64,000 nt of DNA, taken from Faecalibacterium sp. (lineage in GTDB: Bacteria; Bacillota; Clostridia; Oscillospirales; Ruminococcaceae). A model generated the notes under the pieces. The model was not told the origin of the DNA. It made no database searches and saw nothing but the letters and a program-made list of their open reading frames with translations. Shown piece after piece: positions 37,089 through 44,058 of the stretch. The first letter of the stretch is position 1; every line of letters begins with the position of its first letter. The translations under genes were made by a program, and so were the position numbers. The DNA lies in contig JALCRP010000004.1 of the NCBI GenBank assembly GCA_022652735.1, forward strand, positions 1-64,000, read 5' to 3'.

Positions 37089-37502
37089 ATGTCCAAACGA
37101 AATGCCCGGCAGCCGGCAACATGGCTGCGTCCATTGCTATTTTCCGCCATCGGCGGCGCGCTGTGCCTTTGCGCCGCGCTGGCCTTCTTCGCGTTCATTA
37201 TGGTGAAGGGAAGCCTTTCCGCAGGGCTTTCCGGCGCTTTTGCAACGATCAGCGCCTGCTTCGGCTGCTGTGCTTCGGCATGGATCGCAGCAAAAGCCTG
37301 CAAAAGCGGCGGCCTGCGCTGTGGGCTGATTAGCTTCGCCGTGTATGCGCTGATTTTAAGCGGCGCAGCGGCAGCGCTTGGCACAAGCCCGCTGGAAAGC
37401 GCGGGCCTGCTGCGCACGATTCTGCTGTTGCCGGCCGGGTGTGCGGGCGGCCTGCTGGGCCTGCGCAGCGCGGAAAAACAGGCACGCCGCCGTCGGGTAT
37501 AA
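37089..37502 (+). CDS. TIGR04086 family membrane protein
   Basis: A 137-residue protein with four hydrophobic spans (about 14-37, 45-63, 74-91, 100-124), matching the clostridial TIGR04086 family commonly found beside yajC. Function unknown. The ATG lies 2 bases after a terminator hairpin whose right arm supplies GGGGAGG, so translation should depend on that hairpin being open. No SCIFF-type peptide gene, often found nearby in Clostridia as I recall, is visible downstream. Confidence 0.85.
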   Translation: MSKRNARQPATWLRPLLFSAIGGALCLCAALAFFAFIMVKGSLSAGLSGAFATISACFGCCASAWIAAKACKSGGLRCGLISFAVYALILSGAAAALGTSPLESAGLLRTILLLPAGCAGGLLGLRSAEKQARRRRV

Positions 37503-37546
37503 CATACCCGGCGCTTTTGCCACGTTTTGATCGGGAGGGACAAACT

Positions 37547-38347
37547 ATGTGGGTCTATACGCCGTCTCAAGCGACTGTACCGCAGCCCGACAGAACGTCT
37601 GCCGAGCCAATTTCTTCCGCTGCTGCAAGCGGCGCCGGCATACCGCATTTTTCGGATGATGTGGCCCCACGCCGCCTGCCCGGCAGCCCTGCCGCCCCCA
37701 CGCAAGCGGCCCCTGCGCGCAAAGGGAGTGTCGTTTTACCCGCTGGAAGGCATGCTGTGCCGGCCGCCCCACTATTTTGCGCGATGCGGCTGATGGTATG
37801 CTTATATGTGGCCGGGCTTTTTCTTTCCGGCATATTGCTGGCAGCCGTACAGGGAAAAGGCGCAGAATTCCTGCGCTATTATGCAGAAAATTGGACAAAC
37901 TTGTTTTGTAGCCTCGCCAGCCCGCTGCATTTGTTCAGCACCCTGTTTTTGTCTGGTGTCTTATCTATGACGCTGTTGCTGGTGTTCGGCTTCTGTGCGT
38001 TTGGCGTCCCGCTGGTATACGGCCTGCTGGTTTGCAAGGGCGCTGGCAGCGGGCTGCTGGCCTTAGAGCTTTTCCTTTTACACGGATGGAAAGGTGCTTT
38101 ACTTTACATTGCTTTTCCGGCCCTGACGGATATTTTTCTGGGCTGGTGTTTATGCTCGTTGGGATGCCTTTGCGCGCAAAATGCAGCCACGCTTTTTGGC
38201 GGGCGTTCGGCGGCTGATGGCGCCGGCGGCAGCCGCCTTACCGGAAAATTACTGCTTAATCGCTACTTGTTTCTATGCACCTTACAAATTCTTTCCTGCG
38301 GGCTTAGCGCCGTACTGACACAGTATGCGGCAAAATGGCTGGTTTAG
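37547..38347 (+). CDS. Membrane protein, probable SpoIIM-like sporulation protein
   Basis: A 266-residue protein with a long Pro/Ala/Ser-rich N-terminus (about 1-80) and four or five hydrophobic spans after residue 82. GFCAFGVPLVYGLLVCKGAGSGLL resembles the core of SpoIIM, a septal peptidoglycan-remodelling protein of engulfment. The neighbouring XerC/D-type recombinase fits Bacillus, where spoIIM lies near xerD. The match is weak and the N-terminal extension is unusual, so an unrelated membrane protein remains possible. CGGGAGGGA precedes ATG 37547. Confidence 0.6.
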   Translation: MWVYTPSQATVPQPDRTSAEPISSAAASGAGIPHFSDDVAPRRLPGSPAAPTQAAPARKGSVVLPAGRHAVPAAPLFCAMRLMVCLYVAGLFLSGILLAAVQGKGAEFLRYYAENWTNLFCSLASPLHLFSTLFLSGVLSMTLLLVFGFCAFGVPLVYGLLVCKGAGSGLLALELFLLHGWKGALLYIAFPALTDIFLGWCLCSLGCLCAQNAATLFGGRSAADGAGGSRLTGKLLLNRYLFLCTLQILSCGLSAVLTQYAAKWLV

Positions 38348-38352
38348 CCCGG

Positions 38353-39450
38353 CTATTTTTGCGTTGTGGGCTGGGCTGCGTCAACTTTATCCTGCCCATC
38401 GGCTTCTGCGGCCGCAGGGGTGGCATCCGGCTCCTCCGGCTGTATGTATTTCACGCGGGAAAGCGGGGAAGCGTTTACCGCGCTACGCAGCTGAGAGGTA
38501 TCGAGATGCGTATAAATTTGTGTCGTCGCCACATTGGCATGGCCCAACAGTTCTTTCAGCTCAAGAATGTCCACGTCGCCCGTTTGATACATCAATGTAG
38601 CGGCCGTATGGCGCAGCTTATGCGTCGAAAAACCTTTTCCGGCAAGGCCCGCCGTTTGCAGGCAGCGCTCGACAATCTGCTGGATGCGCCGCGGCGAAAG
38701 CCTGCGGCCCGTGCGGCGGGATAAAAATAACGCGCCTTTGTCGGTGGGCTGAATATTAGGCATCTTAGCGCGCTCGCGCAAATAATGCTTCATCGCATCC
38801 AAGCAGGCCGGCGTCAAATAAGTGGTACGCTCCTTATTGCCTTTGCCGTGCAGTAAAATTGTATCTTCCTTGATGTCGACCAAATCTATTTTCACAAGCT
38901 CCTGTAAACGCATACCGCAGTTCAAAAAAAGCGTCAAAATGCAAAAATCACGCTCATAAAAGTCGCTTTGCACATTGCTCAGCAGCTCCACAGCTTGTTC
39001 TTTTGTAAGATATTTCGGCAGCACTTTCGCATTTTTTGCGCTTTCGACGCTGCCGGTCGGGTCCTTTTCCAAGACATTCACGCTGACCGTCAAATACTTA
39101 AAAAAGCCGCGCAGTGCGCTCAATTTTCGGTTTCGCGTCGTTGCTTTGCAGTTTTTTTGCTGTTGCAGCATGTAGAGAAACTCGTAGATTTCCGTAGAAG
39201 TGATCGAGCGCAGAAAGACGGCATCAATCTGCTTTTGATCGAAGGCATCCGCCGCGTCGGCAGCACACAAATGACGCGACACAGCAAGGTAGCGGAAAAA
39301 TTCTTTCAAGTCTTCATAATAGTTAAAGGCCGTTTGAAGCGAGTGGCCTTTAATTACCGCTACATAATGCAGATATTCGTTCACATACGAGCAGACGTCC
39401 GGATGTGAGACATCCAGCTTCGGATGGATAGAATCAAAATAAGCGCTCAT
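38353..39450 (-). CDS. Tyrosine recombinase, XerC/XerD family
   Basis: Site-specific recombinase of the type that resolves chromosome dimers at dif. The 365-residue product has a SAM-like N-terminal core-binding domain (about 15-125) and a catalytic domain with the full active-site set: Arg181, Lys203, His277, Arg280, His304 and Tyr313. It is longer than XerC/D (about 300), with extra residues near 60-85 and an acidic Ala/Pro-rich tail after about 335. It is convergent with the SpoIIM-like gene, the stop codons being 5 bases apart. XerC versus XerD cannot be decided here. Confidence 0.93.
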   Translation of the reverse strand: MSAYFDSIHPKLDVSHPDVCSYVNEYLHYVAVIKGHSLQTAFNYYEDLKEFFRYLAVSRHLCAADAADAFDQKQIDAVFLRSITSTEIYEFLYMLQQQKNCKATTRNRKLSALRGFFKYLTVSVNVLEKDPTGSVESAKNAKVLPKYLTKEQAVELLSNVQSDFYERDFCILTLFLNCGMRLQELVKIDLVDIKEDTILLHGKGNKERTTYLTPACLDAMKHYLRERAKMPNIQPTDKGALFLSRRTGRRLSPRRIQQIVERCLQTAGLAGKGFSTHKLRHTAATLMYQTGDVDILELKELLGHANVATTQIYTHLDTSQLRSAVNASPLSRVKYIQPEEPDATPAAAEADGQDKVDAAQPTTQK

Positions 39451-39555
39451 GATGACAGCTCCGATCCTGTTTCTTTCTCCCCTTAATTTCGCTTAATAGG
39501 TATTATACGAAATTATATCTATTTTTGCTTGTGCTCTTTTCTGGATTCCCTTTTT

Positions 39556-40944
39556 TTATTTCAGCCCGCGAATCGCATCCTGCACATAGGCGGCGCCCAC
39601 AAGCTTCAGCTTCGGAAACTCTGCCGCATCCAAATGTGCCAAGCTGTGCTTTGGCACAATGGCCGTCGTAAAGCCGATACGTTCGGCTTCCTTCAAGCGC
39701 AGCTCCAAATTTGGAACACTGCGTACTTCGCCGCCGAGGCCCACTTCGCCGATGGCGATCGTCTTGTCATCCACCGGCCGATCCAGCAGCGACGACACCA
39801 TGCTTAAACATACCGGAAGATCACATGCCGTTTCCTGCAGGCGCAGGCCGCCCACAATGTTGACGTATACATCCAGATTGCCGAAAAAGTATCCCGCCCG
39901 CTTTTCCAGCACGGCGATCAAAAGATTCATGCGGTTATAGTCGTATCCGCTGGAGGCGCGGCGTGGCGCCGGAAAATTGGTTTTGGTTGCCAGCGCTTGT
40001 ATTTCGCTTAATATCGGGCGTGTGCCTTCAATGGTACAGGCTACGCAGTTACCCGAAACGCCCATCGGGCGTCCTTCCAGCAGCTGCTGCGAAGGATTGG
40101 CGATTTCTGCGAGGCCGCGGCCTGTCATATCGAACATTCCGATCTCATTGGTAGAGCCATAACGGTTTTTTGCCGCACGCAAAATGCGGTACGGCAGCAT
40201 CTTATCCCCTTCAAAATACAGCACGGTATCCACGATATGCTCCATCACCTTTGGGCCGGCGATGGCGCCGTCCTTGTTGACATGCCCGACCAAAAACATA
40301 GGGATCTCGCGCGTTTTCGCCACGGCCAGCAGCCGCGCCGTGCTTTCTTTTACCTGGCTTACCGTGCCGGCCGAGGAGGATACATCGGCACAGCGCATCG
40401 TTTGGATCGAATCAATCACGACAAGATCAGGCTTTTGCTGCTCGATCAGGCCGCAGATTTCGTCCACATCCGTTTCCGCCGCCAAAAAAATGTTTTCCTG
40501 CGGCACAGCAAGGCGCGCTGCGCGCAGTTTCACCTGCCGGACAGATTCTTCGCCCGTCACATATAAAACGCTGTGCTGGCGGCTGATTGCGCCGCACAGC
40601 TGAAGCAGCATTGTGGATTTGCCAACGCCCGGCTCGCCGCTAAGCAGCACAACGCCGCCCAGCACGATACCGCCGCCCAATACACGGTCCAGCTCGCTGA
40701 TGCCGGTCAGGATGCGGCTTTTCTCTTCCGTTGTGCTGATCTCCGAAAGGCGCCGTGCGGTGATGCTGGTAACACCTTCACGCCGCGCGCTGCCGCCGGC
40801 TTTCGCCGCGGCCGGCTCGGGCGTGACGACATCTTCTACCATCGTGTTCCAGCTGCCGCAGCTCGGGCATTTGCCCATCCAGCGCGGGCTGACTTCGCCG
40901 CAGTTTGTACAGACATATACCGTTTTCAATTTTGGATCTTTCAC
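39556..40944 (-). CDS. radA: DNA repair protein RadA
   Basis: RecA-like ATPase that helps process recombination intermediates by promoting branch migration. The 462-residue product has a four-cysteine zinc finger (Cys12, Cys15, Cys26, Cys29), Walker A GEPGVGKS, the RadA-specific KNRYGSTNEIG motif and a C-terminal Lon-like P domain. The start is GTG at 40944, with AAGGATG upstream. A TGG-TATACT extended -10 box lies just upstream on the minus strand (about 40991-40999). Confidence 0.96.
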   Translation of the reverse strand: MKDPKLKTVYVCTNCGEVSPRWMGKCPSCGSWNTMVEDVVTPEPAAAKAGGSARREGVTSITARRLSEISTTEEKSRILTGISELDRVLGGGIVLGGVVLLSGEPGVGKSTMLLQLCGAISRQHSVLYVTGEESVRQVKLRAARLAVPQENIFLAAETDVDEICGLIEQQKPDLVVIDSIQTMRCADVSSSAGTVSQVKESTARLLAVAKTREIPMFLVGHVNKDGAIAGPKVMEHIVDTVLYFEGDKMLPYRILRAAKNRYGSTNEIGMFDMTGRGLAEIANPSQQLLEGRPMGVSGNCVACTIEGTRPILSEIQALATKTNFPAPRRASSGYDYNRMNLLIAVLEKRAGYFFGNLDVYVNIVGGLRLQETACDLPVCLSMVSSLLDRPVDDKTIAIGEVGLGGEVRSVPNLELRLKEAERIGFTTAIVPKHSLAHLDAAEFPKLKLVGAAYVQDAIRGLK

Positions 40945-41012
40945 GCGATCACATCCTTATCCCTGTGCTGTCTTTAGGATAGCACAAAAAGTATACCATA
41001 AACCGAACAAAG

Positions 41013-41044
41013 AAAAAACCCGCCGTACAAAACCGTACAACGGG
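41013..41044 (-). terminator. Terminator of the tRNA operon
   Basis: Minus-strand stem (41044-41035 with 41028-41019, two G-U pairs, 6-base loop) followed by six T at 41018-41013. It lies 5 bases after the tRNA-Cys CCA end. Confidence 0.88.
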
Positions 41045-41049
41045 CATTT

Positions 41050-41124
41050 TGGAGGTGACGACCAGATTTGAACTGGTGGATGAAGGTTTTGCAGACCTTT
41101 GCCTTACCACTTGGCCACGTCACC
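41050..41124 (-). tRNA. tRNA-Cys (GCA)
   Basis: 75 bases including an encoded CCA. Acceptor stem GGTGACG/CGTCACC, TTCAAAT T-loop, and anticodon loop CTGCAAA giving GCA. Last tRNA of the operon. Confidence 0.96.
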
Positions 41125-41153
41125 ATATAAGCCGGCTTGCACCGACTATTTTT

Positions 41154-41229
41154 TGGAGCGGCCGACGAGGCTCGAACTCGCTACCTCCACCTTGGCAAGG
41201 TGGCGCTCTACCAGATGAGCTACGGCCGC
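41154..41229 (-). tRNA. tRNA-Gly (GCC), copy 2
   Basis: 76 bases with encoded CCA. Acceptor stem GCGGCCG/CGGCCGC, anticodon loop TTGCCAA giving GCC. Identical over all 76 bases to the copy at 41505-41580. Confidence 0.96.
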
Positions 41230-41262
41230 AAATCAGTGGACATCTTGTCCACTGGAGATACA

Positions 41263-41338
41263 TGGTGCCTCCGATCGGAATCGAACCAATGACACGGGGA
41301 TTTTCAGTCCCCTGCTCTACCGACTGAGCTACAGAGGC
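41263..41338 (-). tRNA. tRNA-Phe (GAA)
   Basis: 76 bases with encoded CCA. Anticodon loop CTGAAAA giving GAA, and T-loop GGTTCGATTCC. Confidence 0.96.
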
Positions 41339-41341
41339 AAA

Positions 41342-41418
41342 TGGCGACCCGGATCAGGCTCGAACTGACGACCTCTAGCGTGACAGGCTAGCGTTCTAAC
41401 CAACTGAACTACCGGGCC
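41342..41418 (-). tRNA. tRNA-Asp (GTC)
   Basis: 77 bases with encoded CCA. Anticodon loop CTGTCAC giving GTC, G discriminator base. With a GUN anticodon it is an expected target of the Tgt/QueA queuosine pathway encoded in the window. Confidence 0.96.
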
Positions 41419-41422
41419 ACAA

Positions 41423-41498
41423 TGGTGGGAGTTAACGGACTCGAACCGCTGACCCTCTGCTTGTAAGGCAGATGCTCTCCCAGCTGAGCTAAACTCCC
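41423..41498 (-). tRNA. tRNA-Val (TAC)
   Basis: 76 bases with encoded CCA. Acceptor GGGAGTT/AACTCCC, anticodon loop CTTACAA giving TAC. Confidence 0.96.
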
Positions 41499-41504
41499 AA
41501 AAAA

Positions 41505-41580
41505 TGGAGCGGCCGACGAGGCTCGAACTCGCTACCTCCACCTTGGCAAGGTGGCGCTCTACCAGATGAGCTACGGCCGC
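41505..41580 (-). tRNA. tRNA-Gly (GCC), copy 1
   Basis: 76 bases with encoded CCA, first tRNA of the operon. Anticodon GCC. Exact duplicate of 41154-41229. Confidence 0.96.
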
Positions 41581-41630
41581 ATAATTTTGGAAGCGCCCGC
41601 AGGGGTTTACCTCACCGGGCGACGTTTGTT

Positions 41631-41659
41631 ATTATACTGGCTGAGCACATTTTTGTCAA
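41631..41659 (-). promoter_or_regulatory. Consensus promoter of the tRNA operon
   Basis: On the minus strand TTGACA (41659-41654), 17-base spacer and TATAAT (41636-41631): a perfect match to the sigma-A consensus, about 50 bases before the first tRNA. Confidence 0.93.
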
Positions 41660-41722
41660 TAGGAAATCTACCAAAAAGAAAGTGAAAAAGCAAGTTTTGC
41701 CTTTCCTGAACGATAGCGCGCG

Positions 41723-41774
41723 AAAAAAAGCATCCGCCAAAAAACAAGGCCCGTCGCCGCTTTGGGCCGGATGC
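41723..41774 (-). terminator. Terminator after hslO
   Basis: Minus strand GCATCCG (41774-41768) pairs with CGGATGC (41736-41730), with an inner GGCCC/GGGCC stem, followed by seven T (41729-41723). It ends the lon-ysxC-methyltransferase-hslO unit. Confidence 0.85.
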
Positions 41775-41807
41775 CCGCTGCCTCGGCGCCAAAGCGCCGG
41801 GCACAGA

Positions 41808-42686
41808 TTATTGTGCCGCTTTCTTTTCCAAAAGGCGGTTCAAATCAAAGGTATATTTTTTGTTGCAGAAATGGCAGACGGCCTCACACGTCGGGTCCTC
41901 GTCGCGCATCTTTTCAAGCTCTTTTTGCCCCAGCGAAAGCAGCATTTGCTCTGTACGCGCACGGCTGCAATCGCACCGATAGGCTACATTGTGCTCGTCA
42001 AGGATATTTGGCGCAAAGCCATCCAAAACCAGATGCATCATATCCTCCGGCGTTTTGCCGGCGGCCAAAAGCTGCGTCACGCTCGGCATGGCAGCTACAT
42101 TCTTTTCCAGCCGCGTGATCTCCTCATCCGTTGCGCCCGGCAGCAGCTGCAAGAGATACCCGCCGGCATATTTTACCGTCAGGTCGGTATCTACAAGCAC
42201 CCCCAGCGCGCACACGGTCGGGATTTGCTCGCTCACGGCATAATATTGCGTGATGTCCTCGGCGATCTCGCCGGAAACCAGAGGGATCTGGCCGATCGTC
42301 GGCTCTTTCATGCCCTGATTGTCGCGCAGCACCGTCAGCACACCGTTGTGCCCGACGGCACCGCCGACATCCAAATGCCCGTCCGCGCGCGGCGGCAGCT
42401 CTACAAGCGGGTGTGTGATGCACCCTTTTACGATGCCAAGCCCATCCGCCGCCGCGATCACGGTGCCCGCGGGGCCGCCGCCCTCTACGCGCAGCGTCAG
42501 CGAATCGTTTTTCTCTTTTAACATCATGCCCATCAGCGAGGCTGCCGTCAGTAGGCGGCCCAGCGCCGCCGAGCATGTCGCGCTGGTATGATGGAGCTGC
42601 TCTGAAGTGCGCGCAATCTCGGTGGAATCGACGCCGCAGAAAATCGCCCCGCCGTTTTCCGACAGGCCGCGAATCATATTATACAT
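41808..42686 (-). CDS. hslO: Redox-regulated chaperone Hsp33 (HslO)
   Basis: Holdase chaperone switched on by oxidation of four zinc-bound cysteines. The 292-residue product has the zinc motif Cys238-x-Cys240 and Cys271-xx-Cys274 at the C-terminus and the N-terminal substrate-binding core with GGGPAGTVIAAADG. Usual length. Its start overlaps the methyltransferase stop by 8 bases, and a terminator follows, so it is the last gene of the lon operon. Confidence 0.97.
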   Translation of the reverse strand: MYNMIRGLSENGGAIFCGVDSTEIARTSEQLHHTSATCSAALGRLLTAASLMGMMLKEKNDSLTLRVEGGGPAGTVIAAADGLGIVKGCITHPLVELPPRADGHLDVGGAVGHNGVLTVLRDNQGMKEPTIGQIPLVSGEIAEDITQYYAVSEQIPTVCALGVLVDTDLTVKYAGGYLLQLLPGATDEEITRLEKNVAAMPSVTQLLAAGKTPEDMMHLVLDGFAPNILDEHNVAYRCDCSRARTEQMLLSLGQKELEKMRDEDPTCEAVCHFCNKKYTFDLNRLLEKKAAQ

Positions 42687-43443
42687 GCTGTTCTTTCTCC
42701 CCTAACTGTGTATATTGCTTGACGGCGCAGAAAAAGTAGCGTTGGCTTTCAGGCGTCAGCGGACCAAACGTTTCGCCGTCGCAGACGCTTTCCGGCGCAA
42801 AGCCGTATTTTCGCAGCGTTGCTTCGATCTCATCGCGGGAATAGGAGTATTCGCAAAATTGCTCCGTAAAATGCTCGCCGGTATCCCGATAATCGATAGC
42901 GATGGAAATATCCACCCTGCCGCCGTCGGCATCATAATGATTTTTCCAGATGCAGGCCGCATCCGGCCCGTCAAAAGAAAACATATTGTCGCCCAAAACT
43001 TTTTCGTGCTTATAGGGCGTATTCATATCAAACACAAATACGCCGCCCTCTTCCATAAAAAAGGCAGCGTTGCGGATCGCGGCGTCCAAATCGGCGATGT
43101 GGTTCAGCGTATCAAACGTCGAAACCGCGGCACGGACTGTGCCGTATAAATCAAGCTTCAAGATGTCCTGCCGCAGCAAAAGCAGGCCCTGCGCGATGCC
43201 AAGCTGATCGGCCTTATCGCGCACAACGGCCAGCATTTCTTCCGATTGATCGATGCCGATCATATCATAGCCGGCCTGCGCCAGCATCAGGGTAAGTTCT
43301 CCTGTGCCGCAGCCGAGATCCGCCACGATGCCATCGCGAACGCCGTGCGCTTTCAGCGCCGCATCTACGTGGCGGTATAGGGCGTCATAATCTGCGGCAC
43401 CGTTAAACTCATCATAAAAGTACGCAAATTCGTTATAAGCCAT
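42679..43443 (-). CDS. Class I SAM-dependent methyltransferase (YqeM-like)
   Basis: A 254-residue cytoplasmic methyltransferase with the SAM-binding motif ADLGCGTGELTLML (about residues 41-54), the acidic strand end MIGIDQSEEML, and motif IV-like AAVSTFDTLNHI. The start YNEFAYFYDEF resembles Bacillus YqeM and related proteins whose substrate is unknown. It lies between ysxC and hslO with very short gaps, so it belongs to the lon operon. The substrate cannot be read from the sequence. Confidence 0.9.
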   Translation of the reverse strand: MAYNEFAYFYDEFNGAADYDALYRHVDAALKAHGVRDGIVADLGCGTGELTLMLAQAGYDMIGIDQSEEMLAVVRDKADQLGIAQGLLLLRQDILKLDLYGTVRAAVSTFDTLNHIADLDAAIRNAAFFMEEGGVFVFDMNTPYKHEKVLGDNMFSFDGPDAACIWKNHYDADGGRVDISIAIDYRDTGEHFTEQFCEYSYSRDEIEATLRKYGFAPESVCDGETFGPLTPESQRYFFCAVKQYTQLGEKEQHV

Positions 43444-43448
43444 CGCGC

Positions 43449-44045
43449 TTACTCCGCGCCGCCGGCGGCCTGCTCCATGCAGGCCTGCAGGGCTTCTATG
43501 CCGTAGCCGCTTTCTGCGCTGGTAAGGTATACACCTTTACAGCCATACGGCGCACAAAAACGCTCAAAAGCGTCCTGCATCTCGGCCAACTGCGCCTTTT
43601 TCAGCTTATCCGCCTTGGTAAGTGCCGCCACAAAGGACATATTGTGATACTGCAAATATTGCAGCATTTGCTCATCCTCGGCGCTGGGCGCGTGGCGGCA
43701 ATCCAGCAGCTGGATCAGCAGCGTACAGCGGCGATGCGCATCAAAATAGCGGTTGATGAGATCATCCCAGCGTTTGCGGTCAGCATTGCTGACCTTGGCA
43801 TAGCCATATCCTGGCAAATCGACCAAGTAGCACGGCGCGACGGAATAAAAGTTGATTGTGGCCGTTTTGCCCGGCGTACTGGAAACGCGGGCCAGATTTT
43901 TGCGGTTGCACAGCTTATTGATGAGGCTGGACTTCCCGACGTTGGAGCGGCCCGAAAAGGTGATCTCGGGGCGGTCGCTTTCGGGCAACTGGCTCGAAAG
44001 CCCATAGCTCGCCAAAAACTCTGCCTTGCTATACTGTATCGTCAT
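43449..44045 (-). CDS. ysxC: Ribosome biogenesis GTP-binding protein YsxC (EngB/YihA)
   Basis: Essential GTPase for 50S subunit assembly. The 198-residue product has G1 GRSNVGKSS, the G3 segment VDLPGYG, and G4-like TKADK. ATG 44045 is preferred over a TTG 27 bases upstream because AAAGG is well spaced. lon lies 13 bases upstream; the lon-ysxC pair is classic Firmicutes order. The methyltransferase follows 5 bases after the stop. Confidence 0.96.
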   Translation of the reverse strand: MTIQYSKAEFLASYGLSSQLPESDRPEITFSGRSNVGKSSLINKLCNRKNLARVSSTPGKTATINFYSVAPCYLVDLPGYGYAKVSNADRKRWDDLINRYFDAHRRCTLLIQLLDCRHAPSAEDEQMLQYLQYHNMSFVAALTKADKLKKAQLAEMQDAFERFCAPYGCKGVYLTSAESGYGIEALQACMEQAAGGAE

Positions 44046-44058
44046 GCTGCGCCTTTCT

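Noticed and set aside
37503-37546. Search for a SCIFF (six-cysteine) peptide gene after TIGR04086
   Set aside because: The gap of 44 bases is too short and the next gene is a membrane protein; no cysteine-rich short frame is seen.
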